From DATAOG01 sp963757395 (GTDB lineage Bacteria > Pseudomonadota > Alphaproteobacteria > Geminicoccales > Geminicoccaceae), in the NCBI GenBank assembly GCA_963757395.1, contig CAVWRK010000006.1:115914-179913 (forward strand): 64,000 nucleotides of DNA, read 5' to 3'. How positions within the stretch are numbered: position 1 is the stretch's first letter; each line of letters begins with the position of its first letter. The position numbers and the translations under genes were made by a program. Under the pieces are notes generated by a model. That model was not told the origin of the DNA, did not search any database, and saw only the letters and a list, made by a program, of their open reading frames with translations. This document shows positions 42,445-52,217 of the stretch, in pieces.

Positions 42445-43113
42445 GTGATCGACTACAACTTCAACTTCGCCCCGATCTGGCGGAACTTCGATCTCCTGGT
42501 CGGCGGCCTGCTGCTCGGGCTCCGGCTGGCCGTGGTCGCACTGCTGATCGGCGCGGTGATCGGCCTGTTGGCCGGCTATGCGCGCGTCTCCCGCCACGCC
42601 TGGCTGCGCACGCTGGTCTGGCTGTACGTCGAGATCATCCGCAACACGCCGATCCTGCTGCTGATCTTCTTCGTGTTTTTCGGCCTGCCGGAGCTCGGCA
42701 TCTACGCGCTCGACAAGTACGATTCGTTCACGCTCGCGCTCGCGATCTATGCCGGCGCCTATCTCGCCGAGGTGTTCCGCGCCGGTCTGGCGTCGATCCC
42801 CGGCCAGTATCTCGAGGCCGCCAAGTCGATCGGCCTGCGGCCCTGGCAGCGCCAGCGCTACGTCGTCCTGCCGGTCATGTTCCGGATCTGCCTGCCGGCG
42901 CTCTCCAACAACTTCATCTCGCTGTTCAAGGATACTTCGCTGGCGGCGGCGATCGCGATCCCGGAGCTGACCTTCGAGGCGCGCAAGATCAACGTCGAGA
43001 CCTTCCGCGTGATCGAGACCTGGCTGGTCGCGAGCCTCCTCTATCTCGTCGTCTGCTACGCGATCGCCTTCCTGCTGCGGCAGGTCGAGCGGCGCTACGC
43101 GGCGATCCGCTGA
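42445..43113 (+). CDS. Polar amino-acid ABC transporter permease 1
   Basis: The 222-residue permease has about five TM helices. The HisM/GlnP-type motif is EIIRNTPILLLIFFVFFGLP, and the EAA loop is GQYLEAAKSIGLRPWQRQRY. GTG 42445 starts MIDYNFNFAPIWRNFD, the usual family beginning. The second permease follows after 10 bases. Confidence 0.93.
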   Translation: MIDYNFNFAPIWRNFDLLVGGLLLGLRLAVVALLIGAVIGLLAGYARVSRHAWLRTLVWLYVEIIRNTPILLLIFFVFFGLPELGIYALDKYDSFTLALAIYAGAYLAEVFRAGLASIPGQYLEAAKSIGLRPWQRQRYVVLPVMFRICLPALSNNFISLFKDTSLAAAIAIPELTFEARKINVETFRVIETWLVASLLYLVVCYAIAFLLRQVERRYAAIR

Positions 43114-43123
43114 GGCCAGGGCC

Positions 43124-43792
43124 ATGGGCGCCGAGGGCGGCTTTTGGCACTACGCGTGGGTCGCGCGCCCGTCGCTGCTGCAGGGGTTCGCCTACACCAT
43201 CGAGCTGTCGCTGATCGTGATCGTGATCGGCACGGTGATCGGCGCCTTCGGCGGGGTCTGCCTGAAGTACGGCGCCTGGCCGCTTCGCCTGCTGGTGCGC
43301 GTCTATGTCGACGTGCTGCGCGGCATCCCGGTGCTGGTGCTGATCTTCGCGAGCTTCTATGGGCTGGCCCTGCTCGGGCTCGACATCTCGGCCTTCTGGG
43401 GCGGCGTGGTGGCGCTGGCCGCGTTCTGCGGCGCGCACATGTCGGAGACCATCCGCGGCGCCCTCGATTCGATCCCGGACGGCCAGACCGAAGCCGCCAA
43501 GGCGATCGGCCTCAGGCCCTGGCAGCGCCTCACCTACGTCGTCCTGCCGCAGGCGATCCGCCGGATCCTGCCGCCCTGGGTCAACACCGCGGTCGAGATG
43601 GTCAAGGCCTCGACCCTCTTGTCGGTGATCGGCGTGGTCGAGCTCCTGCTCGCGACCCAGCAGGTGATTTCCCGGACCTACCTGGTCATTCCCTTTTATC
43701 TGCTGGCAGGGGCCATCTACGTCGCGCTCAACTTCACGATCTCACAGCTCGGGGCGGCCCTCGAGCGCCGTTTTGCCTATCTCAAGTATTGA
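43124..43792 (+). CDS. Polar amino-acid ABC transporter permease 2
   Basis: The 222-residue permease is homologous to permease 1: VDVLRGIPVLVLIFASFYGL, then GQTEAAKAIGLRPWQRLTYV and VEMVKASTLLSVIGVVELL. It forms a heterodimer with the previous gene product (family knowledge). The ATPase starts 11 bases after its stop. Confidence 0.93.
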   Translation: MGAEGGFWHYAWVARPSLLQGFAYTIELSLIVIVIGTVIGAFGGVCLKYGAWPLRLLVRVYVDVLRGIPVLVLIFASFYGLALLGLDISAFWGGVVALAAFCGAHMSETIRGALDSIPDGQTEAAKAIGLRPWQRLTYVVLPQAIRRILPPWVNTAVEMVKASTLLSVIGVVELLLATQQVISRTYLVIPFYLLAGAIYVALNFTISQLGAALERRFAYLKY

Positions 43793-43803
43793 CCCGGAGC
43801 CCG

Positions 43804-44622
43804 ATGAACCCTTCCGCGCCGCCACCCGCCGCGACCATGGATGCGAAGACCGCCCCGGTCCTGCGGGCGGCCAACATCCACAAGCGCTTCGGCCAGACCG
43901 AGGTCCTCAAAGGCATCGACCTCGAGGTCAAAAAGGGCGAGGTGGTCGCGATCATCGGCGCCAGCGGCTCGGGCAAGACCACGCTCTTGCGCTGCATCAA
44001 CCTGCTCGAGGAGTACGACGAGGGCGAGATCGTGGTCGACGGCGAGCCGATCGGGTATCGGCTCGTGGGCGGGCGGCGCAAGCGCCTGCGCGAGACCGCG
44101 ATCTCGGCCCAGCGCGCCCGGATCGGCATCGTGTTCCAGGGCTTCAATTTGTTCCCGCACATGACCGCGCGCGAAAACGTCATGCTCGGGCTGACCAAGG
44201 TCCAGGGCCGCGCCAAGGCCGAAGCGGCCGAGATTGCGACCCGCTGGCTGACCCGGGTCGGGCTCGCCGACCGTCAGGAGCACTATCCCTATCAGCTGTC
44301 CGGCGGCCAGCAGCAGCGGGTCGCGATCGCGCGTGCGATCGCGATGGAGCCGAAGCTGATGCTGTTCGACGAGGTCACTTCGGCGCTCGATCCTGAGCTG
44401 GTCGCCGAGGTGCTGGGGGTCATGCAGGACCTCGCCCGCGACGGCATGACGATGCTCGTGGTCAGCCACGAGATGCTGTTCGTGCGCGACGTCGCGAGCC
44501 GGGTCGTGTTCATGGACGGCGGCCGGATCCAGGAGCAGGGCACCCCCAAGGAGCTGCTCTACCAGCCGAAATCCGAGCGCCTCGCCGCCTTCCTCGGCCG
44601 TTTTCATGGCTTGTTCGGGTAG
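43804..44622 (+). CDS. Polar amino-acid ABC transporter ATP-binding protein
   Basis: The 272-residue ATPase of the GlnQ/HisP type has Walker A GASGSGKTT, Q-loop VFQGFNLFPHMTARENV, signature QLSGGQQQRVAIARAI, Walker B LMLFDEVTSALD and H-loop VVSHEM. ATG 43804 is used. It is the last gene of the transporter operon. Confidence 0.94.
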   Translation: MNPSAPPPAATMDAKTAPVLRAANIHKRFGQTEVLKGIDLEVKKGEVVAIIGASGSGKTTLLRCINLLEEYDEGEIVVDGEPIGYRLVGGRRKRLRETAISAQRARIGIVFQGFNLFPHMTARENVMLGLTKVQGRAKAEAAEIATRWLTRVGLADRQEHYPYQLSGGQQQRVAIARAIAMEPKLMLFDEVTSALDPELVAEVLGVMQDLARDGMTMLVVSHEMLFVRDVASRVVFMDGGRIQEQGTPKELLYQPKSERLAAFLGRFHGLFG

Positions 44623-44773
44623 ACGGCGCCGGGGTGATGCTCGGGCGCAATCGTTGGTCGAAGAGCCCGTGCCCGCGCTTCGCCGTTTCGCTTTGACCGG
44701 CTCGACTTTCCGGGCCTAGAAATGGGCATCCGGCGGCAAAGTCCGGGCGGAAAACAAAGGAGAGGGGTGGGTC

Positions 44774-46181
44774 ATGCTGGATTTTTTGAACGACCTGCTG
44801 TGGAGCAAGGTCCTGATCTTCGCCCTGATCGCGGCCGGGGCGGCGTTCACGATCTGCTCCCGGTTCGTCCAGTTCCGCTACTTCGGCGCGATGTTCGGCA
44901 TCCTGCTCCAGGCCTTTCATCGGGAAGCCGGGCATCTGAGCTCGTTCCAGGCCTTGATGCTGAGCGTCGCCGGCCGGGTCGGCGCCGGCAACATCGCGGG
45001 CGTCGCGGTCGCGATCACCCTCGGCGGTCCGGGCGCGGTGTTCTGGATGTGGGTGATCGGCCTGATCGGGATGGCGACCAGCTACTTCGAATGCACGCTC
45101 GCCCAGCTGTACAAGAACGCCGAGCCGGATGGCACCTACCGCGGCGGCCCCGCCTACTACATCGAGCGCGGGCTCAAGCAGCGGTGGCTCGCCGGCCTGT
45201 TCTCGGTGCTGCTGCTGGTGACCTTCGGCTTCGGCTTCAACGCGCTCCAGTCCTACACGGTCGCGTCCTCGTTCACCGACGCCTTCGGCATCCCGACCTG
45301 GGCCACCGGGCTCGGCCTCGTGATCGTGCTGGGCCTGATCATCTTCGGCGGCATCAAGCGGATCGCGGCCGCCGCCGAGATCATCGTGCCGATCATGGCG
45401 ATCAGCTACATCCTGATCTCGCTGGTCGTGATCCTGCTCAACATCACCGCGGTGCCGGCGGCGCTCGTGCTGATCGTCAAGAGCGCGTTCGGGTTCGAGC
45501 CGGCGTTCGCGGGCGGCCTCGGCGCCGCGATCGCGATGGGCGTGAGGCGGGGCCTGTTCTCCAACGAGGCGGGCCTCGGCTCGGCACCCAACGTCGCCGC
45601 GGTCGCCTACGTCCGCCACCCGGCCAACCAGGGCATCGTGCAGGCGTTCAGCGTGTTCATCGACACGCTGATCATCTGCTCCTGCACCGCCTTCATGATC
45701 CTGCTCTCGAGCATCTACAGCCCGGAGCTGCAGGAGAGCAGCGGCGTCGCGCTGACCCAGACGGCACTCGCCAGCCACGTCGGCGAATGGGGCCGCAGCT
45801 TCGTCTCGATCGCGCTGATGCTGTTCGCGTTCAGCTCGATGATCTACAATTACTACTCTGGGCGAGAACAGCCTCAACTTCTTCAGCGAGGAGAACAAGA
45901 CCCTGTTCACCGGCTTCCGCGTGCTGACGCTGGTGCTGGTGTTGTGGGGCTCGATGCAGGACCTGTCGACCGTGTTCGCGTTCGCCGACGTCACGATGGG
46001 TCTCTTGGCGGTGGTCAACCTCGCGGCGGTGCTGCTGCTGATCAAGGTCGGCCTCAGGATCATCCGGGATTTCGACGGTCAGCTGCGCGCCGGGATCGCC
46101 CAGCCGCTGTTCGACCCGGCCAAGTTCGCGGACCTCGACATCGACCGCGAGGCCTGGCCCGGCGAGGCGGCGGCACGCTAG
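44774..46181 (+). pseudogene. AGCS-family sodium:alanine symporter, frameshifted
   Basis: An alanine/glycine:cation symporter with about 10 TM helices. Family signatures are LSVAGRVGAGNIAGVAVAI, GPGAVFWMWVIGLIGMATSY, PDGTYRGGPAYYIERGL and GVRRGLFSNEAGLGSAPNVA. After MIYNYYSG the frame breaks: one extra T at about 45857 separates it from LGENSLNFFSEENKTLFTGF, which runs on to TAG at 46181. Removing the T restores a normal-length protein of about 468 residues. ATG 44774 follows GGAGAGGGGTGGG. Confidence 0.9.
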
Positions 46182-46320
46182 CGCCGCTTGCGCGAGTCCT
46201 CACGACCGGTCCACGCGATGGTGAACGGCGGTGTGCTCGCATTGGCGGGCTGCCGTCCCCAAGTTCCCCGTCGCGGGTGGCGCCGGGCAGGCGGCCCGCC
46301 AGGATGACGGGAGTGAGAAG

Positions 46321-46840
46321 ATGCTTGCACGACGTCAGTTCGCGATCGCGGCGGCGGCGACCGCCTTCACGGGAGCAGGTCTCATGCGCTGGTTTGGACA
46401 GGATGCCCGGGCCGAGACGAACGGGCCAGTTCGAGGTCACCCACACCGACGAGGAGTGGCAGAAGCTGCTGACGCCCGAGCAGTACTACGTGCTGCGCGA
46501 GCATGGCACCGAGCGCGCCGGCACCAGCCCCTTGAACCACGAGGAGCGCGCCGGCACCTTCGTCTGCGCCGGCTGTGATCTGCCGGTGTACTCCTCGGCG
46601 ACCAAGTTCGACAGCGGCACCGGCTGGCCGAGCTTCTGGCAGCCGCTCGAGGGCGCGATCGAGACCTCGGAGGACAGCAGCTTGTTTTTCACCCGCACCG
46701 AGGTCCATTGCCGGCGCTGCGGCGGCCATCTTGGCCACGTGTTCGAGGACGGGCCGCCGCCGACCGGCTTGCGCTACTGCATGAACGGGGTCGCGATGAA
46801 GTTCGTGCCGGACGGCAGCAAGCAGCCGGGGAACGCATGA
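46321..46840 (+). pseudogene. msrB: Exported peptide-methionine (R)-S-oxide reductase, frameshifted after the signal
   Basis: Reduces methionine-R-sulfoxide in proteins. A twin-arginine-like leader (MLARRQFAIAAAATAFTGAG) is followed near 46430 by one extra base. The mature enzyme continues one frame over (FEVTHTDEEWQKLLTPEQYY). Zinc cysteine pairs CAGC and CRRC and the catalytic RYCMNGVAMKF cysteine are present, as is FDSGTGWPSFWQP. Without the indel this would be a periplasmic MsrB. Its stop overlaps the msrA ATG (ATGA), so a periplasmic MsrB-MsrA pair is likely. Confidence 0.9.
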
Positions 46841-47469
46841 TGCGCGCTCGTCTGATCTCGGCGCTCGCGGCTGCCGGGGCGCTGCTGCTGGTCGGCTCGG
46901 CGAGCGGCCAGCAAAAGGCGCCGATGCCGGTCGACGGCCAGAAGGTCGCGACCTTTGCGGGTGGCTGCTTCTGGTGCGAGGAGTTGGCCTTCGACCCGGT
47001 CGAGGGCGTGCTCAGCACCACCTCCGGCTACACCGGCGGCACCAAGGTCGATCCGACCTACTACGAGGTCTCGGACGGCGGCACCGGCCATGCCGAGTTG
47101 GTCGAGGTGATCTATGACCCGAGCAAGGTGACCTACCAGCAGCTGCTCGACGTCTACTGGCACAACGTCGATCCGCTCGATACCGGCGGCCAGTTCTGCG
47201 ATCGCGGCAACCAGTACCGGTCCGCGATCTTCTACCATGACGACGAGCAGAAGCGCTTGGCCGAGGCCTCGAAGCAGGCGCTGACCGACAGCCATCGCTT
47301 CGATCGGCCGATCGCGACCGAGATCGTGCCGGCCGGCCCGTTCTACCCGGCCGAGGACTACCATCAGGACTACTATAAGAAGAACCCGGTCCGGTATAAG
47401 TTCTACCGTTGGAACTGCGGCCGGGATCAGCGCCTGACCGAGCTCTGGGGTGCTGCGCCGACGCACTGA
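46837..47469 (+). CDS. msrA: Exported peptide-methionine (S)-S-oxide reductase
   Basis: The 210-residue protein has a signal peptide (MRARLISALAAAGALLLVGSASG). The catalytic motif FAGGCFWCEE is intact, as are SGYTGGTKVDPTY, GHAELVEV, DRGNQYRSAIFYH and a C-terminal cysteine (RWNCGR) likely used for recycling. It reduces methionine-S-sulfoxide. It overlaps msrB by four bases. The signal peptides on both genes point to oxidative repair in the periplasm. Confidence 0.95.
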   Translation: MMRARLISALAAAGALLLVGSASGQQKAPMPVDGQKVATFAGGCFWCEELAFDPVEGVLSTTSGYTGGTKVDPTYYEVSDGGTGHAELVEVIYDPSKVTYQQLLDVYWHNVDPLDTGGQFCDRGNQYRSAIFYHDDEQKRLAEASKQALTDSHRFDRPIATEIVPAGPFYPAEDYHQDYYKKNPVRYKFYRWNCGRDQRLTELWGAAPTH

Positions 47470-47516
47470 TCCCGGCTGGCACCTCTGCCCCCCGTCCCGT
47501 CCGGCCGTCGGTCGCT

Positions 47517-47717
47517 TTGGCGCCGGGCGGGGGCGGGGTTCGGGACCGGATCGCCTGGCACTGGCGCGGGCAGCCGATCCGCTTCGATCTCGACCGCGAC
47601 GAGGTGCTGCGGGCACGCCAGGCGATCGAGCGCTGCACCGCGCTCCCGGACGGCGGCGGGCCCACGCGCTACGGCGGCTTCTCGTTCCTCACCTATGTCC
47701 GGCTGCGCGCCGGCTGA
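47517..47717 (+). CDS. Hypothetical small protein
   Basis: A frame after msrA from a possible TTG start reads DRIAWHWRGQPIRFDLDRDE, then VLRARQAIERCTALPDGGGP and YGGFSFLTYVRLRAG. It looks protein-like and ends 22 bases before the MscS gene stop on the other strand. There is no clear start codon or ribosome-binding site, and no family is recognised. It may be the tail of a lost gene. Confidence 0.35.
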   Translation: MAPGGGGVRDRIAWHWRGQPIRFDLDRDEVLRARQAIERCTALPDGGGPTRYGGFSFLTYVRLRAG

Positions 47718-47739
47718 CCGGCGGCGGGCTCTCCCGGCT

Positions 47740-49851
47740 TCAGGCCGCGTCGCCGGGCGGCCGCACCAGATCGAGCGCGGTCTGGGCGATCGCGGGCGTC
47801 GACTCGCCGCCGCCCGCGACCGTGACGGTCGGGAAGGCGAACTTGATGCCGTTGGCGTCGAACGCCTTCTTGATCATGCCGTAGGCGCGCCTTCGGATCA
47901 CGAACTGCTCGCCTGGCTTGGTCATCATCTTCATCCGGATCTGGATCGCGAAATCGCCGAACTGCTCGACGCCCTGCATCTTGAGGGTCTCGATGATGTG
48001 CGGCTTGAACTCCTCGTTCTCCCCCAGCTCCTTGCCGATGTCTTTGATGATCCGCTTCACCTTGTCGACGTCGGTGTCATAGGTGACCCCGATGCTCAGC
48101 TTGTCGATCACCCAGTCGCGGCTCATGTTCTCGACCGCGCCCAATTCGCCGAACGGCACGGTATACAGATAGCCGCGATGGTGGCGGAGCTTGATCGAGC
48201 GCAGCGAGAACGACTTGACCGTGCCCTTGTAGCTGCCGCTGATGATGTACTCGCCGACCCGGAAGGCGTCGTCGAGCAGGTAGAACATGCCTGAGATGAT
48301 GTCCTTGACCAGGGTCTGGGCGCCGAAGCCGATCGCCACCCCGACCACGCCGGCGCCGGCGATCAGGGGGCCGATCTGGATCCCGAGCGAGGAGAGAATC
48401 ATCAGCACCGTCATCGTCATCAGGACGACCCAGACGATGTTGCGCATGATCGGCAGCAGCGTGCGCAGCCGCGCCCGCCGCCTTGTCTGCTCGGGATCGG
48501 GCGCGCCCGGGTGCTGCGCCTGCGCGAGCTTGCTGTCGATCCAGGCGCGGGCGAGATGCCAGGCGAAGTCGGCAATCAGCAGGATCACCACGGCGTTGAT
48601 CGCACCGCGCAGGACCCGGGTCGCGAGCGTGTCGCTCATGGTTATCGCGGCCAGATTGAGGCCGAGCAGCCAGGCGATCAGATAGGCGCCGCCGATCATC
48701 AGCACCGCGCGCAGGCCGCGCTCGACCGTGACCGCGGTCAGCGAAGGGACGGAGTCGTCGGCGGCAGCACTGCCCGCGGGGCGCCGCACGTGCTTGGCCG
48801 CAAGATTGGTGCCGTGGATCGCGATCGGCAGCAGCAGGAGGATGACGCCGACGTAGAAGGGCGTCACCGAGCCGGTGAACAGCAGCAGCCAGACCACGAC
48901 CAGATAGACCGAGAGCAGCCAGGCGCCGAGCCGATGCTCGCGGCTCGCGGGCTCACCGGTATCGCGCGCCGGATGCCGCCAGACCACATAGAGTGCCAGC
49001 CCGACCAGCACGACGCCGCAGGCGAGCCCGACCAGGTACCAGGCGGGCCGGCTGATGCCGAGCGTTGTGAGCCCGCTGAGCGTGATCTTCACGAAGAAGA
49101 ACCAGCCGATCAGGACCGCCGACCAGACGAACCAGAAGCGGGCGGTCGCGGTCGCCATCGGCACGACCCGGAAGCGCTCGGCGCCGGGCGCCAGCAGGAT
49201 GCGGCCGACCACGAGCACCAGCCGGACGATCAGGAACACAAGGAGATAGCCGAGCACGATGTGCTTGAGCAGCGGCGGCCAGTCGAGCAGCAGGAAAGCG
49301 CCGATGCTGCCGGTCGCGAACGCGAGCAGCATGAGCAGGCCGTAAGTCGCCCGCAGCCCGACCGCGCGCAGGCGCTCCGGCGCCGTCTCGAGAGGGCTCG
49401 CGATCATGCGCTGACGAAACCCGCTCGTCGCCCACCATACCAGCCACTCGAGGCCGAAGCCGAAGGCCACGAACATGGCGACCAGGACGATCGGCCTCTG
49501 TCCGCCCCATTGCGCGCGCTCGGCGGTGAAGGTGGACCAGGTGCGGTCGAGCTCGTCGGGCAGCGTGGGCACCGCCGCTGCCAGCTCGTGCAGGAAGGCG
49601 CGCACGGCATCGAGCTGGCCGGCCATCATCGCCTCGGCGCTCGCCGGCCCGCTCGCCGCCGCGGTCCCGCTCGCGGCGCCCGCAGGCGATCCGTCAGCCT
49701 GGGCCTGCAGCCACGACTGGATCGCCGGGTCGCGCAGCAGCGCGGCCAGCGCGTGCAGCTGCTCGGGGCTGGGCTCGGCCGGCTGGGCCAGAACGGGCCC
49801 GCAGGCCAGCAGGCCCACGAGCATGATCAGCAGAGACAACCCTCGGCGCAT
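47740..49851 (-). CDS. Large MscS-type mechanosensitive channel
   Basis: The 703-residue protein has a signal peptide (MRRGLSLLIMLVGLLACGP), a periplasmic helical region of about 120 residues, about 9-10 TM helices and a C-terminal MscS domain. The pore helix and following beta domain read IAGAGVVGVAIGFGAQTLVK, then MFYLLDDAFRVGEYI and LRHHRGYLYTVPFG. It releases solutes upon osmotic downshock (family role). ATG 49851 is chosen because it begins the signal sequence; ATG 49887 adds twelve residues. Confidence 0.92.
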   Translation of the reverse strand: MRRGLSLLIMLVGLLACGPVLAQPAEPSPEQLHALAALLRDPAIQSWLQAQADGSPAGAASGTAAASGPASAEAMMAGQLDAVRAFLHELAAAVPTLPDELDRTWSTFTAERAQWGGQRPIVLVAMFVAFGFGLEWLVWWATSGFRQRMIASPLETAPERLRAVGLRATYGLLMLLAFATGSIGAFLLLDWPPLLKHIVLGYLLVFLIVRLVLVVGRILLAPGAERFRVVPMATATARFWFVWSAVLIGWFFFVKITLSGLTTLGISRPAWYLVGLACGVVLVGLALYVVWRHPARDTGEPASREHRLGAWLLSVYLVVVWLLLFTGSVTPFYVGVILLLLPIAIHGTNLAAKHVRRPAGSAAADDSVPSLTAVTVERGLRAVLMIGGAYLIAWLLGLNLAAITMSDTLATRVLRGAINAVVILLIADFAWHLARAWIDSKLAQAQHPGAPDPEQTRRRARLRTLLPIMRNIVWVVLMTMTVLMILSSLGIQIGPLIAGAGVVGVAIGFGAQTLVKDIISGMFYLLDDAFRVGEYIISGSYKGTVKSFSLRSIKLRHHRGYLYTVPFGELGAVENMSRDWVIDKLSIGVTYDTDVDKVKRIIKDIGKELGENEEFKPHIIETLKMQGVEQFGDFAIQIRMKMMTKPGEQFVIRRRAYGMIKKAFDANGIKFAFPTVTVAGGGESTPAIAQTALDLVRPPGDAA

Positions 49852-50132
49852 ATCGATCCACCCGCTGACGATCCCTCTCCCTAGCACGATCCGCTGCGCA
49901 AGTCAGGGCTGCCTCGCATCGCCGGCCGGGCACGCACGATTGGCCGGATCGTGGCCAGGACCAACGCGGCGAGCCGCTTTGCCGGTCTTCAGGGATGGCC
50001 GTGGCGATGGTGGAGGTCGGGACAATGGCGGTGGCGGTGCGCGAGGCGCGCGTGGCGGCGCCGGGATAGAGCAGTCTCGCCAACGGCCACGGATCGACCC
50101 TGCCGCGTGATTTCAGGATCGCGTGGATCCGT

Positions 50133-50480
50133 CTAGGCTTGGCCCGCCTCGCCGCCTTTGGGGCCCCAGAAGACGACCCAGGTCGCGAAGTCGGCGGAAA
50201 AATCCTCGAAGCGGTGGACGAAGCCCGCGGGCGCGAAGAGGGCATCGCCGGGACCGAAGGGTCGGCGCGCGAGCGTCTTTTCGTCGGCGCCGAGCGCAAA
50301 GGTGCCGCGGCCCGAGGCGATGATGTAGATCTCGTCCTGCTCGTGCGGCGTCTGCGGGTCGCGACCCTTGGGCGCGTAATAGCGAAGGGTCATGGTGCCG
50401 TGGCGCATCAGCAGCGCCGAGCGGGCGCCTTCGGGGATCGGCGCGGCCTGCGCCTCGGCCAGGGTGACCAGCCAGTTCAT
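50133..50480 (-). CDS. Cupin-domain protein
   Basis: The 115-residue single cupin barrel has the two motifs HEQDEIYIIASGRGTFALG (H and E metal ligands) and PGDALFAPAGFVHRFED (H ligand). It is 14 bases downstream of the homocysteine-methyltransferase-like gene on the same strand, so the two are probably co-transcribed. Activity cannot be told. Confidence 0.9.
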   Translation of the reverse strand: MNWLVTLAEAQAAPIPEGARSALLMRHGTMTLRYYAPKGRDPQTPHEQDEIYIIASGRGTFALGADEKTLARRPFGPGDALFAPAGFVHRFEDFSADFATWVVFWGPKGGEAGQA

Positions 50481-50494
50481 CGCTTCGCGTCCGC

Positions 50495-51553
50495 TCAGAG
50501 CCTGGCGGCGTACTCGCGGTTCTTCGCCTTGAGGAGCGGATCGGTGCCGAAATAGGAGTGGCGCGCCATGTCGGGCGAATATTTGCTGGCCGCGGTCTGG
50601 CGCCCGAGCGCCTCGGCCATCGCCCGGACGTGATGCGGGCCGGCGCCGCAGCAGAGGCCGACGTAGTGCGCGCCGAGGCGATAGGCGGCCTTGGCGAAAT
50701 CGGCGATTTCGTAGCGGTTGCAGGTGAACGGATCGAGCGCGATCGGGAAGGGGCGGCCCTCGGGGAGGCAGTCGCAGCCTGGGTCACGCAGCGACTGGAA
50801 GGTCGGCTGGGCGGGGGTGGTCCGATAGGGCACGGGCAAGGCGGCGACATGGCAGGTGACCGCCTTCCGGATCCGCTCGAGCTCCGGCAGTATCGTGAGC
50901 GGCCCGCGCGAGCAGTTGAGGCCGACGACGTCGGCGCCGGCGTCCTCGAGCCGCTTGCAGGCCTCCGCCATCGTCATGCCCTCGCGCATCAGGCCTTCCT
51001 GGTGCATCGCGAGCGTGATCACCGCGGGCTTTCCGGATGCCTTGATCGCCTCGAGCGCGATCAGGGTCTCGCCGAGCCAGCTGTAGGTCTCGCCGATGAT
51101 GAAGTCGACGTCCGCCTCGGCGGCCCAGCCGACCTGCTCCTCGAACGCGCGACGCACGAAGCCGATCGATTCGGCATCGTCCGGGTCGTAGACGTTGGTG
51201 TTCGAGAGATTACCCGCGAGCAGGCAGCCGCCCTCGTCCGCGACCTCTTTGGCGATCTGCAGCGCCTGGCGGTTCAGCGGCTCGAGGATGTCTTCCTTGC
51301 CGATCACCTTCAGCTTCTCGCGGTGGCCGTAGTAGGTGAACGCCTCGACCACGTCCGAGCCCGCGCGCACGAACTCGCGGTGCAGCTGGCGCACGGCGTC
51401 CGGCTCGTCGAGCACGACCTCGGGCACATACGGCCCGGCCTGGAGCCACCCGCGCCGCTCGAGCTCGAACAGATAGCCCTCGGCACAGATCACCGGCCCC
51501 GCCGCCAGCCGCTCGAGCAATCCCGGCCCGCGCGCTCCGCTCGTGTTCGCCAT
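50495..51553 (-). CDS. Homocysteine S-methyltransferase family protein
   Basis: The 352-residue TIM-barrel enzyme has the three zinc cysteines of the pfam02574 family: VGLNCSRGP near residue 213 and the pair GLCCGAGPHHVRAM near 304. It also has AGSDVVEAFTYYGHREKL and GETYSWLGETLIALEAI. It transfers a methyl group to homocysteine, from a donor such as betaine or S-methylmethionine. The close relatives include betaine-homocysteine-type enzymes. ATG 51553 is used. A cupin gene follows. Confidence 0.92.
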   Translation of the reverse strand: MANTSGARGPGLLERLAAGPVICAEGYLFELERRGWLQAGPYVPEVVLDEPDAVRQLHREFVRAGSDVVEAFTYYGHREKLKVIGKEDILEPLNRQALQIAKEVADEGGCLLAGNLSNTNVYDPDDAESIGFVRRAFEEQVGWAAEADVDFIIGETYSWLGETLIALEAIKASGKPAVITLAMHQEGLMREGMTMAEACKRLEDAGADVVGLNCSRGPLTILPELERIRKAVTCHVAALPVPYRTTPAQPTFQSLRDPGCDCLPEGRPFPIALDPFTCNRYEIADFAKAAYRLGAHYVGLCCGAGPHHVRAMAEALGRQTAASKYSPDMARHSYFGTDPLLKAKNREYAARL

Positions 51554-51679
51554 GACCCCTGCTCCCCGCCAGTTTGCGCGCGGCGAGGGTGCTCCGCGGC
51601 GAAGCGCCGGTCAACGCGCGGATGCGACGTCCGCTTGCCGAAATCGGTCAAGCGGCGGATCTAATTACGCAGCAGTTCT

Positions 51680-51716
51680 GGAAAAATAGACCCCGGCTGA
51701 TACGCTGAGCCGGGGT
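51680..51716 (-). terminator. Rho-independent terminator-like hairpin
   Basis: ACCCCGGCT (51690-51698) and AGCCGGGGT (51708-51716) form a perfect 9-bp stem with a 9-base loop. On the minus strand it is followed by CTATTTTTCC. It would end leftward transcripts from the toxin-antitoxin/aldo-keto relic, before the methyltransferase gene. Confidence 0.7.
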
Positions 51717-51984
51717 TGGGATGCCACGACCTGAAAAACTCTACAATCCTAACGGCTAAAGCCACAATCTCAATCAACACCTTAAGCCACTCGAGGTCCG
51801 TTTCCGTCGGCCACCAGGGAACCATCTTCTCCGCCATGGGTAAGGAGGCCGCTGGTTCCCCAATCGGGTCGCAGCGATCGCCGAGGTATGCACATCACGC
51901 ATTCCCGAGAAATCGCTGCGCCCCAAGGAAGGAGCGCAGTGGGCGGCATCATCTCAGCCTCGACATCGTCATCTTCCACTCCAC

Positions 51985-52131
51985 TCGGTGTGAAGCACGA
52001 CGACCTATCGACATGCCGGTAACCGATCCGAGCGCATAGTCGACGATCCGTTCCGCGCCCCGACCACCGAGCCTGGCCGTCCCCAACCCGAGCGCCGGCA
52101 CCCGCACGTCCCGAACCGTCACAAATCTCAC
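51985..52131 (-). pseudogene. Aldo/keto reductase N-terminal remnant
   Basis: From GTG 52131 the sequence reads RFVTVRDVRVPALGLGTARL, then AERIVDYAL. One frame over it reads IGYRHVDRSS, the start of the aldo/keto reductase fold including the YRHVD motif. Nothing of the remaining roughly 220 residues is found. It is a clear 5' remnant of a lost gene. The surrounding 51720-52217 has no other gene. Confidence 0.7.
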
Positions 52132-52217
52132 CGGTCGCCCTCGCTCGCCATCCGGCATGCCCCCCTGTCCAGGCCAACCCGCAGACCATCCGCCATCCGG
52201 CATCCAGTCGGCCAGGG

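Noticed and set aside
44510..46063. A 517-codon frame antisense to the AGCS symporter
   Set aside because: Same shadow pattern as the MFS antisense frame, and it is covered by a clearly recognised symporter.
51782..52189. A 135-codon minus-strand frame beside the toxin-antitoxin pair
   Set aside because: Only its IGYRHVD part is meaningful, and that belongs to the aldo/keto reductase remnant; the rest is not protein-like.
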